Positions 15,948 through 24,937 are shown, counted from the first letter of the stretch. The stretch: 64,000 nucleotides of DNA from Bernardetia sp. MNP-M8 (GCF_037126285.1 NZ_CP147012.1:496001-560000), one strand, 5' to 3'. Notes: a model not told the origin generated them from the sequence alone. Numbers and translations are program-made.

Positions 15948-16283
15948 TTAAATTTCTTCTAAAATAGAATTTCCTTCCGAATTATCGCCTGCTGTCCATT
16001 GCCATTTTTCGTAAAGACGAATTTTCCCATTTTCTAGTAGTTTAGGTATAGATTTACAAATTCCTGTCATGAGTTCGCCTTTTTCATTGACTTGATGATA
16101 ACGCATATCTATATTTCCATTTTCATCAACAAGACCAATCAAATGACCTTGAATTATTTTTCCTCCACTATATGTTGAAGTCAAGATATTGCCTTCTTGT
16201 TTGTATTCAAAAATAGTTTCGCTAGATGTTTCTCCATTTTCTGTATTGGAAACTGGACGAAATTTTTTGTTATTGTAATTCAT
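15948..16283 (-). CDS. Small beta-rich protein, 111 aa (often labelled n-acetylglutamate synthase)
   Basis: The sequence is a run of short beta strands with hairpin turns: FRPVSNTENGETSSETIFEYKQ, GNILTSTYSGGKIIQGHLIGLVD, NIDMRYHQVNEKGELMTGICKS, then KIRLYEKWQWTAGD. Relatives in Bacteroidota genomes are often labelled n-acetylglutamate synthase, but nothing here resembles an acetyltransferase, so that name should not be trusted. A small lipocalin-like barrel that binds an unknown ligand is possible. It starts 4 bp after the Rpn-type gene, so the two are very likely translationally linked. Confidence 0.65.
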   Translation of the reverse strand: MNYNNKKFRPVSNTENGETSSETIFEYKQEGNILTSTYSGGKIIQGHLIGLVDENGNIDMRYHQVNEKGELMTGICKSIPKLLENGKIRLYEKWQWTAGDNSEGNSILEEI

Positions 16284-16287
16284 GTTT

Positions 16288-17196
16288 TTACTCCTTTTTC
16301 AATGAATTAATTATTTCTTGAATTTCTTGTGTTGAAGAATTGGTAATATCTGCAATCATTTCTAATGAATACCCTTTAGAAATACCATTCTTTACAATTT
16401 CTATTGTTCTTTCTTTTCTACCCTCTATTTTCCCCTCTTCTTTCCCTCTTTCTTCTGCTGTATTTTCTACATTTCTAATGTCTCTATAGTATTTCAAACT
16501 ATCTTCATACGCCATTCTTTGTTTTTTATCAAATTTTGCTAGTTCAGCTGTTTTGAAAAGTTTGTCAAAAATACGCTCTTGTAAGGCTTCAGGTCTATTT
16601 TGAAAACGTTGTAAATTTTGAATGACATAAAACCATTTGTCTTCAAAAGTTTCTAACTCACTTTCCTTTTTATCAAAAAGAGGAATATGAATTTGTACAT
16701 AAGTAAGTTTATCATAAAAAATTTCTTTTGTATCAATATTCATTAGTTTAGCTATTGTCTTGACAGATGCTTTTTCTTTTTTCTTTTTCTGCTTTGTTGC
16801 GTAAGAATTATCATCTATCAGAAAATTAAGAATCGAAACAGAATAAACAGCATTCAATCCAAAATCCCAATCTCCTTGTTTTGATTGTTCTTGAATAGGA
16901 AAAGTAGAATAAAAAATAGTGCGTTCTTTAAAATATTTCTGTCTAGCTTTTTGTAATTCGACAATAAACTTTTCTCCTTTTTCATTTTCACAATACAAAT
17001 CATAAATTACTTTTCTATCCATTGCCGAATGACCGACATGTTCGTTTTTGAGATACGTCAGAGTAGAAATTTTCACATTATCTGGTAAAACAGAATTGAG
17101 AAAATGAATCAATAAATCTTTATTGACTTCTGTACCAAAAAGTTTTTTGAAACCAAAATCAGTAAACGGATTTAAGTATTTTTCTTGTGTGGACAT
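16288..17196 (-). CDS. Rpn-family PD-(D/E)XK nuclease / putative transposase
   Basis: The 302-aa protein starts with the family opening NPFTDFGFKKLFGTE and then has the nuclease core: Asp in VIYDLYCE (D66) and the E-x-Q pair in FIVELQKARQKYF (E80, Q82). This is the pattern of the Rpn (recombination-promoting nuclease) and PD-(D/E)XK 'transposase' group. E. coli Rpn proteins nick DNA and raise recA-independent recombination. The C-terminus carries the typical low-complexity GKEEGKIEGRKER stretch followed by a small helical repeat (YSLEMIADITNSSTQEIQEI). It lies 21 bp after ruvB in the same operon, an intriguing place for a recombination nuclease. Family members are often mobile and multicopy. 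Confidence 0.82.
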   Translation of the reverse strand: MSTQEKYLNPFTDFGFKKLFGTEVNKDLLIHFLNSVLPDNVKISTLTYLKNEHVGHSAMDRKVIYDLYCENEKGEKFIVELQKARQKYFKERTIFYSTFPIQEQSKQGDWDFGLNAVYSVSILNFLIDDNSYATKQKKKKEKASVKTIAKLMNIDTKEIFYDKLTYVQIHIPLFDKKESELETFEDKWFYVIQNLQRFQNRPEALQERIFDKLFKTAELAKFDKKQRMAYEDSLKYYRDIRNVENTAEERGKEEGKIEGRKERTIEIVKNGISKGYSLEMIADITNSSTQEIQEIINSLKKE

Positions 17197-17217
17197 ACTA
17201 TTAAAATTATAATTTCT

Positions 17218-18246
17218 TTAAAATAATCTAGCCTGTTCGTGTGGAGGCAACATATCAAAATGACGATACGCAAGTGAAGTAACTTCTCGCCCTCGTGGTG
17301 TACGCTTCAAAAACCCTTCTTTTATCAAAAAAGGCTCATATACTTCTTCTATGGTTTCGGCTTCTTCGGCACATGCTGTCGCAATAGTTGTCAGACCAAC
17401 AGGTCCTCCTCCAAATTTATCAATAATCGTTAATAAAATTCTGTTATCCATTTCATCCAATCCATTTTCATCTACTTCTAAGGCTTTAAGGGAAATTTGA
17501 GCAATTTTGAAATCAATCGTTCCGTCGCCTTTTACTTGTGCAAAATCTCGTGTTCTACGCAAAAGATTATTCGAAATACGAGGTGTTCCTCTACTTCTTC
17601 TTGCAATCTCAAAAGCTGCTTCTTTTTCAATTGGAGTATTCAAAATAGCTGCCGAACGCTGAATAATAGTTGTCAAAAGCTCGGCATCATAATATTCTAA
17701 ACGCAGATTAATTCCAAATCTAGCACGTAATGGCGAGGTAAGAAGTCCAGAGCGAGTAGTCGCCCCAATGAGCGTAAAAGGCTTTAATTTTATCTGAACC
17801 GAACGAGCATTAGGTCCTGTATCCAACATAATATCGATACGATAATCTTCCATAGCCGAATACAAATATTCCTCAACCACAGGATTAAGACGATGAATTT
17901 CATCAATAAAAAGAACATCACCAGCTTTTAGATTGGTCAAAAGTCCTGCTAAATCACTTGGTTTGTCTAAAACAGGTCCCGAAGTTGTTTTTATATTTGC
18001 ATTTAGTTCGTTCGAAATGATATGCGAAAGCGTAGTTTTTCCCAAACCAGGAGGACCATGTAAAAGTACATGGTCTAATGGTTCACCTCTATTAGTGGCA
18101 GCTTTTACAAAAACTTGTAAATTTTCTAATATTTTCTCCTGTCCTGTAAAATCTTGAAACGACAAAGGACGCAAAGCACGTTCGATGTCAGCTTCCGTTG
18201 TAGTATTTTCAGGCTTTATGTTTGGGTCTATGTAATCTTGACGCAT
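17218..18246 (-). CDS. ruvB: Holliday junction branch migration helicase RuvB
   Basis: RuvB is the hexameric AAA+ motor that, with RuvA, moves Holliday junctions during recombinational repair. The 342-aa length is standard. Walker A is GPPGLGKTT, Walker B is LFIDEIHRL, sensor 1 is [11 protein letters not shown], and the arginine-finger region is SPLRARFGI. The C-terminal winged helix ends [17 protein letters not shown]. The start is ATG at 18246 (MRQDYIDPN). It is the first gene of the run ruvB-Rpn-unknown-unknown-rarA. ruvA and ruvC are not in the window. Confidence 0.96.
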   Translation of the reverse strand: MRQDYIDPNIKPENTTTEADIERALRPLSFQDFTGQEKILENLQVFVKAATNRGEPLDHVLLHGPPGLGKTTLSHIISNELNANIKTTSGPVLDKPSDLAGLLTNLKAGDVLFIDEIHRLNPVVEEYLYSAMEDYRIDIMLDTGPNARSVQIKLKPFTLIGATTRSGLLTSPLRARFGINLRLEYYDAELLTTIIQRSAAILNTPIEKEAAFEIARRSRGTPRISNNLLRRTRDFAQVKGDGTIDFKIAQISLKALEVDENGLDEMDNRILLTIIDKFGGGPVGLTTIATACAEEAETIEEVYEPFLIKEGFLKRTPRGREVTSLAYRHFDMLPPHEQARLF

Positions 18247-18602
18247 AGTTTTTTATAGTATTACAGTCTTCTATTTCATTTATTCAACGACAGACTAGGA
18301 AGTCTGTTTTACTTTTGTTATCCAAATTTACCAAAAAAATTAGCAATTTCCATTTATTTTTCAGTTCTAAAAACTTTACTAATTATTTTTCATTTCCAAT
18401 AAATAGTAGATGCTGGTTTTATTATTATACAGCAATTTGATTTTTTTAGAAAAAAATTGTATTTTTCATTAAAAAACTTATTCTGTTCTGAAATTTGTTA
18501 GTATCCCCCTCACCAATTTTATTTTTTGATATTGACAAATAAAATAAGAATTTTTCTATTTCATTTTGAGAAAAACAAAGAAATTATTATTTTGAAAAAA
18601 GT
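18247..18602. other. Intergenic region between divergent ruvB and usp genes
   Basis: This 356-bp region must hold promoters for both directions. The only structure I can point to is the hairpin ACAGACT (18290-18296) with AGTCTGT (18301-18307), related to a hairpin at 25571-25587. A minus-strand TAAATTTG box (18323-18330) fits the -7 consensus but lacks a TTG at the right distance. I see no ORF. Confidence 0.4.
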
Positions 18603-19517
18603 ATGGTTTTATCCGAATCTCTTCAAAAAGAACAACACACACAAAACACTATCCTAATTCCTAAAAAAAATATGGAGCATATCCTCGTTCCCATTAATTT
18701 TACGCCAGCTACCGATATTTCATTAGCACATGCTGTTGGAATTGCACAAGCCTCTCATAAGGTAGTTATTATGTGTCATTTTGTTACTTCTACTGTCCCA
18801 GCAGGAGCAAATATGACTTTACACAAAAGAGAAGTTAAAGAAAAACATGATAAAGCACACATGGAAATGCGAGTTTTACTTACTCAATATGCAAATCATA
18901 CCTACAATGGAACAGGACAGCCTGTTATGATAGAGCCTTTAGTCATGGAGGGACACCCAGATGATGCAACAGAAAGAATTATGCAAGATAATGCTATTGC
19001 CATGATAGTTTTGTCGCATAAAGATAGTAATGAAATTAAGGATTTATTTTTAAATAATAAAGTAGTCAGGGAAGCAAATTGTCCTATCTTGACTATTCCA
19101 GAAGATGCTATTTATCAGCCACTACAATATGTTGTGTATGCTGCCAACTTTGACGGAAATGATGCAAAAAGAATTCGTGATTTGATAGAACTAACCAGTA
19201 ATTTTGATGCAAAACTAGATTGTTTGCATGTCTGTACAGATGGAAAAAAATTACGAGAAGAGAACGAAAAAATGCAAGAACTACAAGCTGAGTTTGATGT
19301 TGTTTTGTTTAGCAAACTCAGCTTTAAAGTAATTCGTGATTCGAAGAGTGTAACCAATGGACTTGAAAGCTATCTATCTAATCATCAGCCTGATATGCTT
19401 GTGATGCTAAAAGCTGAAAAAACATTTTTTAAGAAACTATTTGGTAGTAAAGAAAGTATTCGGAAAATGGCTCTTGATAATGGAATGCCAATAATGATTT
19501 ATAGACAACCTAAATAA
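18603..19517 (+). CDS. Universal stress protein with two UspA domains
   Basis: This is a cytoplasmic 304-aa protein made of two UspA-like halves. The first begins at about residue 24 (MEHILVPINFTPATDISLAHAVGIAQ) and contains AMIVLSHKDSNEIKDLFL...VVREANCPILTIP. The second begins near 175 (LQYVVYAANFDGNDAKRIRDLIEL) and ends MALDNGMPIMIYRQ. The second half lacks a clear G-2x-G-9x-G nucleotide motif. The ATG at 18603 adds 23 residues before the first domain; an internal ATG at 18672 would start exactly at the domain and is a real alternative. Such proteins aid survival under stress; their ligand cannot be predicted here. It is convergent with the first TonB-family gene. Confidence 0.85.
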   Translation: MVLSESLQKEQHTQNTILIPKKNMEHILVPINFTPATDISLAHAVGIAQASHKVVIMCHFVTSTVPAGANMTLHKREVKEKHDKAHMEMRVLLTQYANHTYNGTGQPVMIEPLVMEGHPDDATERIMQDNAIAMIVLSHKDSNEIKDLFLNNKVVREANCPILTIPEDAIYQPLQYVVYAANFDGNDAKRIRDLIELTSNFDAKLDCLHVCTDGKKLREENEKMQELQAEFDVVLFSKLSFKVIRDSKSVTNGLESYLSNHQPDMLVMLKAEKTFFKKLFGSKESIRKMALDNGMPIMIYRQPK

Positions 19518-19528
19518 ATTTGTTTTGA

Positions 19529-20365
19529 TTAATCCAATTTAAACATAATTGGAATAGACATACGTACTTTTACAATTTTGCCACGCTGACGAGCAGGTTT
19601 CCAGTTGGGACATTCACTCAAAACTCGTTTTGCTTCTTCATCTAGTCCAAAACCTAAGCCTTTAGCTACTTTTATATCAGTTATGCTTCCATCTTTATCT
19701 ATAACAAACTGAAGAAATATCTTGCCTTCTATTCCTTGTCTTCTTGCTTGTTTGGGATAATTTAGACTTTTGGCAACATATTTATAAAAAGCATCCATTC
19801 CTCCCTCAAAAATAGCAGGGTCTTCTACGATGTAAAATATTTCATCTACCTTTTCAGTCTGAAAGTTATTTTGGTCAATATTTGATACATCCGTTACTAT
19901 TTCACTAATATCAATTTGAGGATCTTCAATATTAATTTCAATAGGATTTTGATCAAAATCAACTTTATCTACTTCTACTATTTCAGTTGGATTGATAGGT
20001 TGAATCTTTGGAGGTGGAGGTGGTAGAACATCTGTAATAGGAGGTAAATCAAATATCTCATCTTCCATAATTGGTTTTTCATAACTTATCAGATTTTGCT
20101 GCTCTTCGCTCTGCCAAGTAAAAGCAAACAAAACCAAAGCAGAACTAACCATCAGACCAAACCCAAAAAGCATTTTTGAATAATTATGAATAGAAGTTGC
20201 ATAAAAACTTTTGGGAATTTTATCTATATTGTTTTTTTCATTTTTGTAAGCTGAATCGTATTTCAAAACATTGCTTTGTTGATAATTTAGCCACAATCGA
20301 AGAAAAGACACACCAGCCAAAACAGAAAAACATAAAATAGCACTAAGAGAAATAAGTAGTTGCAT
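19529..20365 (-). CDS. TonB-family energy transducer (paralogue 1)
   Basis: The 278-aa protein has two N-terminal hydrophobic segments (about 1-25 and 60-85), a periplasmic proline stretch (LPPPPPKIQPINP), acidic repeats (QNPIEINIEDPQIDISEIVTDVSNID), and a TonB C-terminal domain: YPKQARRQGIEGKIFLQFVID, then KVAKGLGFGLDEEAKRVLSECPNWKPARQRGK. TonB-like proteins carry proton-motive energy from an inner-membrane ExbBD complex to outer-membrane receptors. The layout with two membrane segments is common in Bacteroidota. It is followed upstream by a second and third paralogue on the same strand; exbB/exbD are not in the window. Confidence 0.85.
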   Translation of the reverse strand: MQLLISLSAILCFSVLAGVSFLRLWLNYQQSNVLKYDSAYKNEKNNIDKIPKSFYATSIHNYSKMLFGFGLMVSSALVLFAFTWQSEEQQNLISYEKPIMEDEIFDLPPITDVLPPPPPKIQPINPTEIVEVDKVDFDQNPIEINIEDPQIDISEIVTDVSNIDQNNFQTEKVDEIFYIVEDPAIFEGGMDAFYKYVAKSLNYPKQARRQGIEGKIFLQFVIDKDGSITDIKVAKGLGFGLDEEAKRVLSECPNWKPARQRGKIVKVRMSIPIMFKLD

Positions 20366-20469
20366 AATTGTATATATTTAAATAAAAAAAATAATTTTAG
20401 TTATTATAATTTCTTACTTTATACAATCAATTAATTTTAAAAAAGTAACATTAAAAATTCATTATTTTA

Positions 20470-21120
20470 CTATTTTTCCAGTTTAAAAACAATTGGAATT
20501 GTTAATCTTGTTTTTACGCTTTTCCCACGCTGCTTGGCAGGATTCCATTTAGAAGAATTTCTGATTATTCGCTCAGCTTCTTCTTTACAACCTCCACCAA
20601 TATCATTCTTTGCTTTTACATCTGTAATTTCTCCATTTTTATCAACTACAAAACTTACCATCACCTTTCCTTCTATATTTTTTTCTCTTGCTCTTATAGG
20701 ATATTTTATATTTTTACTTATATAGTCATAAAAAGATTGTATTCCTTTTTCTGGTTCAGCTTCCTTCATATAAAAAATTATACAACCAATCCCCTCTTCC
20801 TCTTGACAAGGATCAGAAATAGCTGTAACATCTGTAACAATATTGTCTATAAAAATTTCCTCTATATAATTTATCAAAACAGGCTCTAACTTTTTTGTTT
20901 TTTCATTTTCTATAACAACTTGTAAACAAGGTGCTTTTTTACTTTGATTTTCAGAATCATTTTTAATATATAAATCTAATTTCGCATTTAGATTTTTTAA
21001 TTCAGAGTTTTGTTTATTCTGATTTTGCTCTTGTTTAAAGATATAGAAAAGTAAAATAGAATTTGAAAAAAGTAAAATTGCTAAAGCAGGTTTGAGAAAA
21101 TTAATTGAATTGGTGGTCAT
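20470..21120 (-). CDS. TonB-family protein without proline linker (paralogue 2)
   Basis: This 216-aa relative has one N-terminal membrane segment (PALAILLFSNSILLFYIFK) and a periplasmic TonB C-terminal domain (YPIRAREKNIEGKVMVSFVVD ... GGGCKEEAERIIRNSSKWNPAKQRGK). It keeps the DNIVTDVTAI motif seen in the third copy but has lost the PPPPP stretch and most of the acidic linker. The linker is needed to span the periplasm, so this copy may act differently or be degenerating. It carries several extra Cys (CLQVV, DPCQEEEGIGC). The gene is 105 bp upstream of paralogue 1. Confidence 0.8.
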   Translation of the reverse strand: MTTNSINFLKPALAILLFSNSILLFYIFKQEQNQNKQNSELKNLNAKLDLYIKNDSENQSKKAPCLQVVIENEKTKKLEPVLINYIEEIFIDNIVTDVTAISDPCQEEEGIGCIIFYMKEAEPEKGIQSFYDYISKNIKYPIRAREKNIEGKVMVSFVVDKNGEITDVKAKNDIGGGCKEEAERIIRNSSKWNPAKQRGKSVKTRLTIPIVFKLEK

Positions 21121-21177
21121 TGTGATATAATTTTGAATATAGTTATACTATTTGAACATTAGATTTAGAAAATATAT

Positions 21178-21251
21178 TTGTCAGAATACCTTCAGGTTGT
21201 CAGACAATTTACTTTTTAACTGTACTGACACTTTAAAGTGTCTGACAGTTG
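21178..21251. repeat. Two-hairpin dispersed repeat, copy 1
   Basis: TTGTCAGAATACC...GGTTGTCAGACAATTT is followed by a short AT-rich spacer and the hairpin GACACTTTAAAGTGTC. Related copies lie at 38389-38465 and 51925-52002. It sits between two TonB-family genes. Confidence 0.75.
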
Positions 21252-21333
21252 TATCTATAAAACTACTTTTTATATATTCTATTACAATTCAAAAAACATC
21301 AAAAAGTAACAATTTTTATTTATTAAACACAAA

Positions 21334-21363
21334 AAAACCTATTCAAATGAATGAATAGGTTTT
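21334..21363 (-). terminator. Terminator after TonB paralogue 3
   Basis: AAAACCTATTCA (21334-21345) pairs perfectly with TGAATAGGTTTT (21352-21363). On the minus strand it follows the gene ending at 21424 and leads into T's, so paralogue 3 is likely transcribed separately from paralogue 2. Confidence 0.75.
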
Positions 21364-21423
21364 AATTTATTTTTGTATCTGTTTTCACTTTCTAAGTAAA
21401 TTTTATTTTACCTAGTTTTATTT

Positions 21424-22242
21424 TTAATTATCCAATTTGAAAACGATAGGAATATTCATACGAACTTTTACAGTTTTACCACGCTGTTTGGCTGGAGCCC
21501 ATCTAACAGATTCTCTAAGTACACGTTCGGCTTCTTCATCACAGCCTCCACCGATACCTTTTACAGTTTTTACATCTGTAAGTTTACCCGTTTTATCTAC
21601 AACGAACTGAACAAATACTCTCCCTTGAATACCCATACGTTTTGCTTGTTTTGGGTAGTTCAATTCTTTTGATACATATTTGTAAAAAGCATCCATTCCA
21701 CCTGGATAGACAGCACTTTGCTCAACAATAGTAAATACTTGTTCTACTTCTTCTTCTTGACGAGGAGCTTCAATAGCTGTTACATCAGTTACGATATTAT
21801 CAATTTCAATTTCTACATCTTCGATTTTGATTTCGATGTTTTCATCAAGTTCAATATCGTTTTCTACTTCCACAATCTCCTCTGGAGTTACTACCTGTAC
21901 TTTTGGTGGTGGTGGTGGTGGAATGTTTGTAAGAGGAACATCAATGATTTCTTCTGTTTCAGCAACAGGAGCAACATATTCAGCTAAATCTTCTGTGTCT
22001 TCAAATTTCCAAGTGAAAGCCACAAGCATCATTCCTACACTTATTACAAGACCGATACTAAAGAAAAGTCCTGAATAATAATTAGCATCTACATCGTAAA
22101 ATTTACGAAGGATACCTACTTCAGGCTGCTTTATTTCGCCTGCTAATATTTTTTTGCCGTTACTATCTAAAACGCCTTTAAAAAGAAAGATTAAACCAAT
22201 TGAGATGGCAAGTAATCCTCCTATAAGTATTAAACCTAACAT
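21424..22242 (-). CDS. TonB-family energy transducer (paralogue 3)
   Basis: This is the best-preserved of three tandem paralogues, 272 aa. There are two hydrophobic segments (about 1-20 and 53-75), a proline stretch (IPPPPPPKVQVVTP), a long acidic linker alternating Ile/Val with Glu/Asp (VENDIELDENIEIKIEDVE), and a TonB C-terminal domain starting YPGGMDAFYKYVSKELNYPKQ. The end, KVRMNIPIVFKLDN, is shared with the other two copies. The role is transmission of inner-membrane energy to TonB-dependent receptors. Its own terminator at 21334-21363 separates it from the other copies. Confidence 0.88.
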   Translation of the reverse strand: MLGLILIGGLLAISIGLIFLFKGVLDSNGKKILAGEIKQPEVGILRKFYDVDANYYSGLFFSIGLVISVGMMLVAFTWKFEDTEDLAEYVAPVAETEEIIDVPLTNIPPPPPPKVQVVTPEEIVEVENDIELDENIEIKIEDVEIEIDNIVTDVTAIEAPRQEEEVEQVFTIVEQSAVYPGGMDAFYKYVSKELNYPKQAKRMGIQGRVFVQFVVDKTGKLTDVKTVKGIGGGCDEEAERVLRESVRWAPAKQRGKTVKVRMNIPIVFKLDN

Positions 22243-22579
22243 ATATTTTTTTAGTTTTGAAGTGAAAAACAGTAAATCAAAAGTAAAAAGACTATTATAA
22301 AGTTCCTAATTTGAAAAGAGTTTTTTTATAAAAAAGTCAATATTTTTTTCAAATTTTCTAAAGGAAATCTATTTTTAAGTGCCTTTCTACCTTTACAATC
22401 CAAAAGAAACAGAAAAGTAACAGACTTTTTGAAAAAAATTTGAGAAATTTATTTCTAACTCAAAAAAGTAGTTTTATCATTTAGATAAAATAGAATTTGA
22501 TACAAACTTGATTTTTACCGAACTTGCACGACTAAAAAACAAAAAGACTTTTCTATCAGACTTATATAAGCTAGATTCA
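22243..22579. other. Intergenic region between divergent tonB-like and tgt genes
   Basis: In this 337-bp gap, TACCTTTA (22389-22396, plus strand) and TACTTTTG (minus strand, 22278-22285) resemble -7 boxes, but neither has a TTG at the right spacing. A reading frame open from 22508 is only an upstream extension of tgt. I see no other gene or repeat. Confidence 0.35.
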
Positions 22580-23710
22580 ATGAAATTCGAACTCCATACT
22601 ACCGACGCAGCTACATCTGCACGAGCAGGAACAATCACAACAGCACACGGACAAATCCAAACACCTATTTTTATGCCTGTTGGCACATTAGGAACTGTAA
22701 AAGGTGTTCCACCAGAAGCATTAAAAGACCAAGTAAAGGCTCAAATTATTTTAGGAAATACCTATCATTTATATCTGAGACCAAATACAGAAGTTTTGGA
22801 AGCAGCAGGTGGTTTGCATAAATTTATGAACTGGGACAGACCTATTTTGACAGATAGTGGTGGTTATCAGGTTTATTCATTAGGACAGATTCGTAAAATA
22901 AAAGAAGAAGGCGTAGTTTTTAGTTCGCATATAGATGGCTCAAAACTCAACTTTACACCAGAATATGTAATGGATATTCAGCGCAGCATTGGTGCAGATA
23001 TTATTATGGCTTTTGATGAGTGTCCTCCTTATCCTTCCGATTATGAGTATGCCAAAAAATCAATGGAAATGACACATCGTTGGCTGACACGTTGTATCAA
23101 TCGTTTTGATTCGACAGAAGGAAAATATGGATACAAACAAACACTTTTTCCTATTGTGCAAGGAAGTACCTATAAAGATTTGCGTAGAGCTTCTGCCGAA
23201 TTTGTAGCCGAGCAAAACCGAGATGGAAATGCCATTGGTGGACTTTCTGTAGGTGAGCCAGCCGAAAAAATGTATGAATTTACTGAGCTTGTTTGTGATA
23301 TTTTACCAAAAGACAAACCTCGTTATTTGATGGGTGTAGGAACTCCAGCTAATATTTTGGAAGGAATTGCGCTTGGTGTGGATATGTTTGATTGTGTAAT
23401 GCCTACCCGAAATGCAAGAAACGGAATGCTTTTTACTACAAAAGGGATTATTAATATCAAAAATAAGAAGTGGGAAAAAGATTTTAGCGTTTTGGATGAT
23501 GGTTTTGATTGTTATGTCAGTAACACATATTCAAAATCATATTTAAGACATTTGAATAAAGCCAATGAACTTTTGGGTGCGTATATCGCCTCTACTCATA
23601 ATTTGGCTTTTTATCTTCATTTGGTAGGAGAAGCCAGAAAACATATTTTGGCTGGCGATTTTGCAAGTTGGAAAAAAGAACAAGTAGAGGTTTTGATGCA
23701 GAGGTTGTAA
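22580..23710 (+). CDS. tgt: tRNA-guanine transglycosylase
   Basis: The enzyme exchanges the wobble guanine of GUN-anticodon tRNAs for preQ1 in queuosine synthesis. The ATG at 22580 (MKFELHTTDAATSARAG) gives 376 aa, the usual size; the frame is open upstream but those residues do not belong. Substrate-binding motifs are intact: LTDSGGYQVYSLG, AFDECPPYP, and the nucleophile region GVDMFDCVMPTRNARNG. The C-terminal zinc site is altered. Where most bacterial enzymes have C-x-C-x2-C, this has F309-D-C311-Y-V-S314, keeping one Cys and the later His (H340, at the normal spacing). A bidirectional terminator follows. Confidence 0.95.
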   Translation: MKFELHTTDAATSARAGTITTAHGQIQTPIFMPVGTLGTVKGVPPEALKDQVKAQIILGNTYHLYLRPNTEVLEAAGGLHKFMNWDRPILTDSGGYQVYSLGQIRKIKEEGVVFSSHIDGSKLNFTPEYVMDIQRSIGADIIMAFDECPPYPSDYEYAKKSMEMTHRWLTRCINRFDSTEGKYGYKQTLFPIVQGSTYKDLRRASAEFVAEQNRDGNAIGGLSVGEPAEKMYEFTELVCDILPKDKPRYLMGVGTPANILEGIALGVDMFDCVMPTRNARNGMLFTTKGIINIKNKKWEKDFSVLDDGFDCYVSNTYSKSYLRHLNKANELLGAYIASTHNLAFYLHLVGEARKHILAGDFASWKKEQVEVLMQRL

Positions 23711-23737
23711 TTTGATGATGTTCTTTAAAATTATCTT

Positions 23738-23773
23738 AAAAAAGCACAAGAGGATATAGTCTTGTGCTTTTTT
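23738..23773. terminator. Bidirectional terminator between tgt and the DUF5362 gene
   Basis: AAAAAAGCACAAGA (23738-23751) pairs perfectly with TCTTGTGCTTTTTT (23760-23773). A's on the left and T's on the right serve both directions. Confidence 0.9.
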
Positions 23774-23797
23774 AAGTAACAACAAAACCTATTTAAT

Positions 23798-24310
23798 TTA
23801 CATCATTTGCGAACCAAAAAACATTCCTCCAATCACTCCTACAACAGCTAAAATAATATACACTACAAAAGTAACAATGATAAACATTCCCAAAAATTTG
23901 TAGTGGGATTTGAGGTGAGACATTGATTTTTCTAAACTAATTTCATTTCCTGTACGGATAGCAGCACTAGCATTTGAGCCAAAACGAAATAGATGTGTGA
24001 TAGGAAATAGATAGATAATTCCTATGAGAATATAAATAATTCCCATTACCAAAGGTAAATAACTATAAGCTCCTGTACTGAGGCTAGAAATATCAAAACC
24101 TGCTTGATTCATCTGGTCGGTTGGGAGATTTGGGTTTTGTAAAAGTAAACCAAGATAAGGTAAAAAAGTACCAAAAGACATAAGTCCAATAGCTACTGTA
24201 AAAACAAAAAAGACATTTATAAAACCTAAAACAGCTAAAAATTTTGCCCAAGAAGAAGCTGATTTAAGCATCGTTTGAGCTTGTGCAGAAAAAGTAAGAT
24301 TGTGATTCAT
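23798..24310 (-). CDS. DUF5362-like integral membrane protein
   Basis: This 170-aa protein has three to four membrane helices (about 22-45, 78-100 and 140-165) after a short cytoplasmic start (MNHNLTFSAQAQTMLKSASSWAKFLAVLGFI). The middle motif FRFGSNASAAIRTGNEISLEKSMSHLKSHYKFLGM is typical of the small DUF5362 family of Bacteroidota. The function is unknown. It is convergent with tgt and shares its terminator. Confidence 0.7.
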   Translation of the reverse strand: MNHNLTFSAQAQTMLKSASSWAKFLAVLGFINVFFVFTVAIGLMSFGTFLPYLGLLLQNPNLPTDQMNQAGFDISSLSTGAYSYLPLVMGIIYILIGIIYLFPITHLFRFGSNASAAIRTGNEISLEKSMSHLKSHYKFLGMFIIVTFVVYIILAVVGVIGGMFFGSQMM

Positions 24311-24475
24311 AGTTGTGAGTAATTTGATGATAAATAATTCTGTCTTATTTTGTTAAACAACTAAACTACACAAAAAAGCTCACTTTTGAATTATGTATTG
24401 CAAACTATACTGTAGTGAAGAACCTTAGGTAATTTGAAAGAAAACCTATAAATGCTGCAATAACTCTCATGTTTT

Positions 24476-24937
24476 TTAATCTCTAGCAACTCGTGTAGAG
24501 TGTAGCATTTGTAATTTCCACCCTTGTTTGGTTTTTATGGCTACAGCACTTTCCAACCATTGTAAATCCATTATTTTTTTACCATCTATACTAAGAGTTG
24601 CATAGTTTTGATAGGCAAACCAAATTGAATTTTTAGATTTTACAAATCTGATAAACTCAAAACTATTCGTTCTTTTGGGTAGTTTTTCGGCTGTACGAGC
24701 CTTAGCAATATAGCTTTTTATGGTATCATTTGTCCATATTTCACCGTGTTCTAAAAGCAAAAAATCATCAGTATGATATTTTTCTATTTTAGTAGAATCT
24801 AATTCTCCCCAAACATCATCAAAAACATTTTGTATGAGCTGTTTTAAAGCTGTTTCTTCTTCTTGTTTTATGTTTTGTGCTTGAACTGAATAAATAGCAG
24901 ACAAGAAAAATATAATTGCGATGGTTATTCTTTTCAT
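24476..24937 (-). CDS. Exported SnoaL/NTF2-like protein (DUF4440 type)
   Basis: The signal peptide ends SVQAQ. The mature part of about 130 residues follows the NTF2-like pattern: a long N-terminal helix (EEETALKQLIQNVFDDVWGELDSTKIEKYHTDDFLLLEHGE), then beta strands ending in QGWKLQMLHSTRVARD. DUF4440 members have a cone-shaped pocket and varied or unknown ligands. No catalytic residues can be named. It is a single gene. Confidence 0.75.
   Translation of the reverse strand: MKRITIAIIFFLSAIYSVQAQNIKQEEETALKQLIQNVFDDVWGELDSTKIEKYHTDDFLLLEHGEIWTNDTIKSYIAKARTAEKLPKRTNSFEFIRFVKSKNSIWFAYQNYATLSIDGKKIMDLQWLESAVAIKTKQGWKLQMLHSTRVARD

Noticed and set aside
21718-22078. Plus-strand open frames inside TonB paralogue 3, with Ser-, Gly- or Trp-rich runs
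   Set aside because: They are antisense reads of the proline/acidic linker codons of the TonB-family gene.
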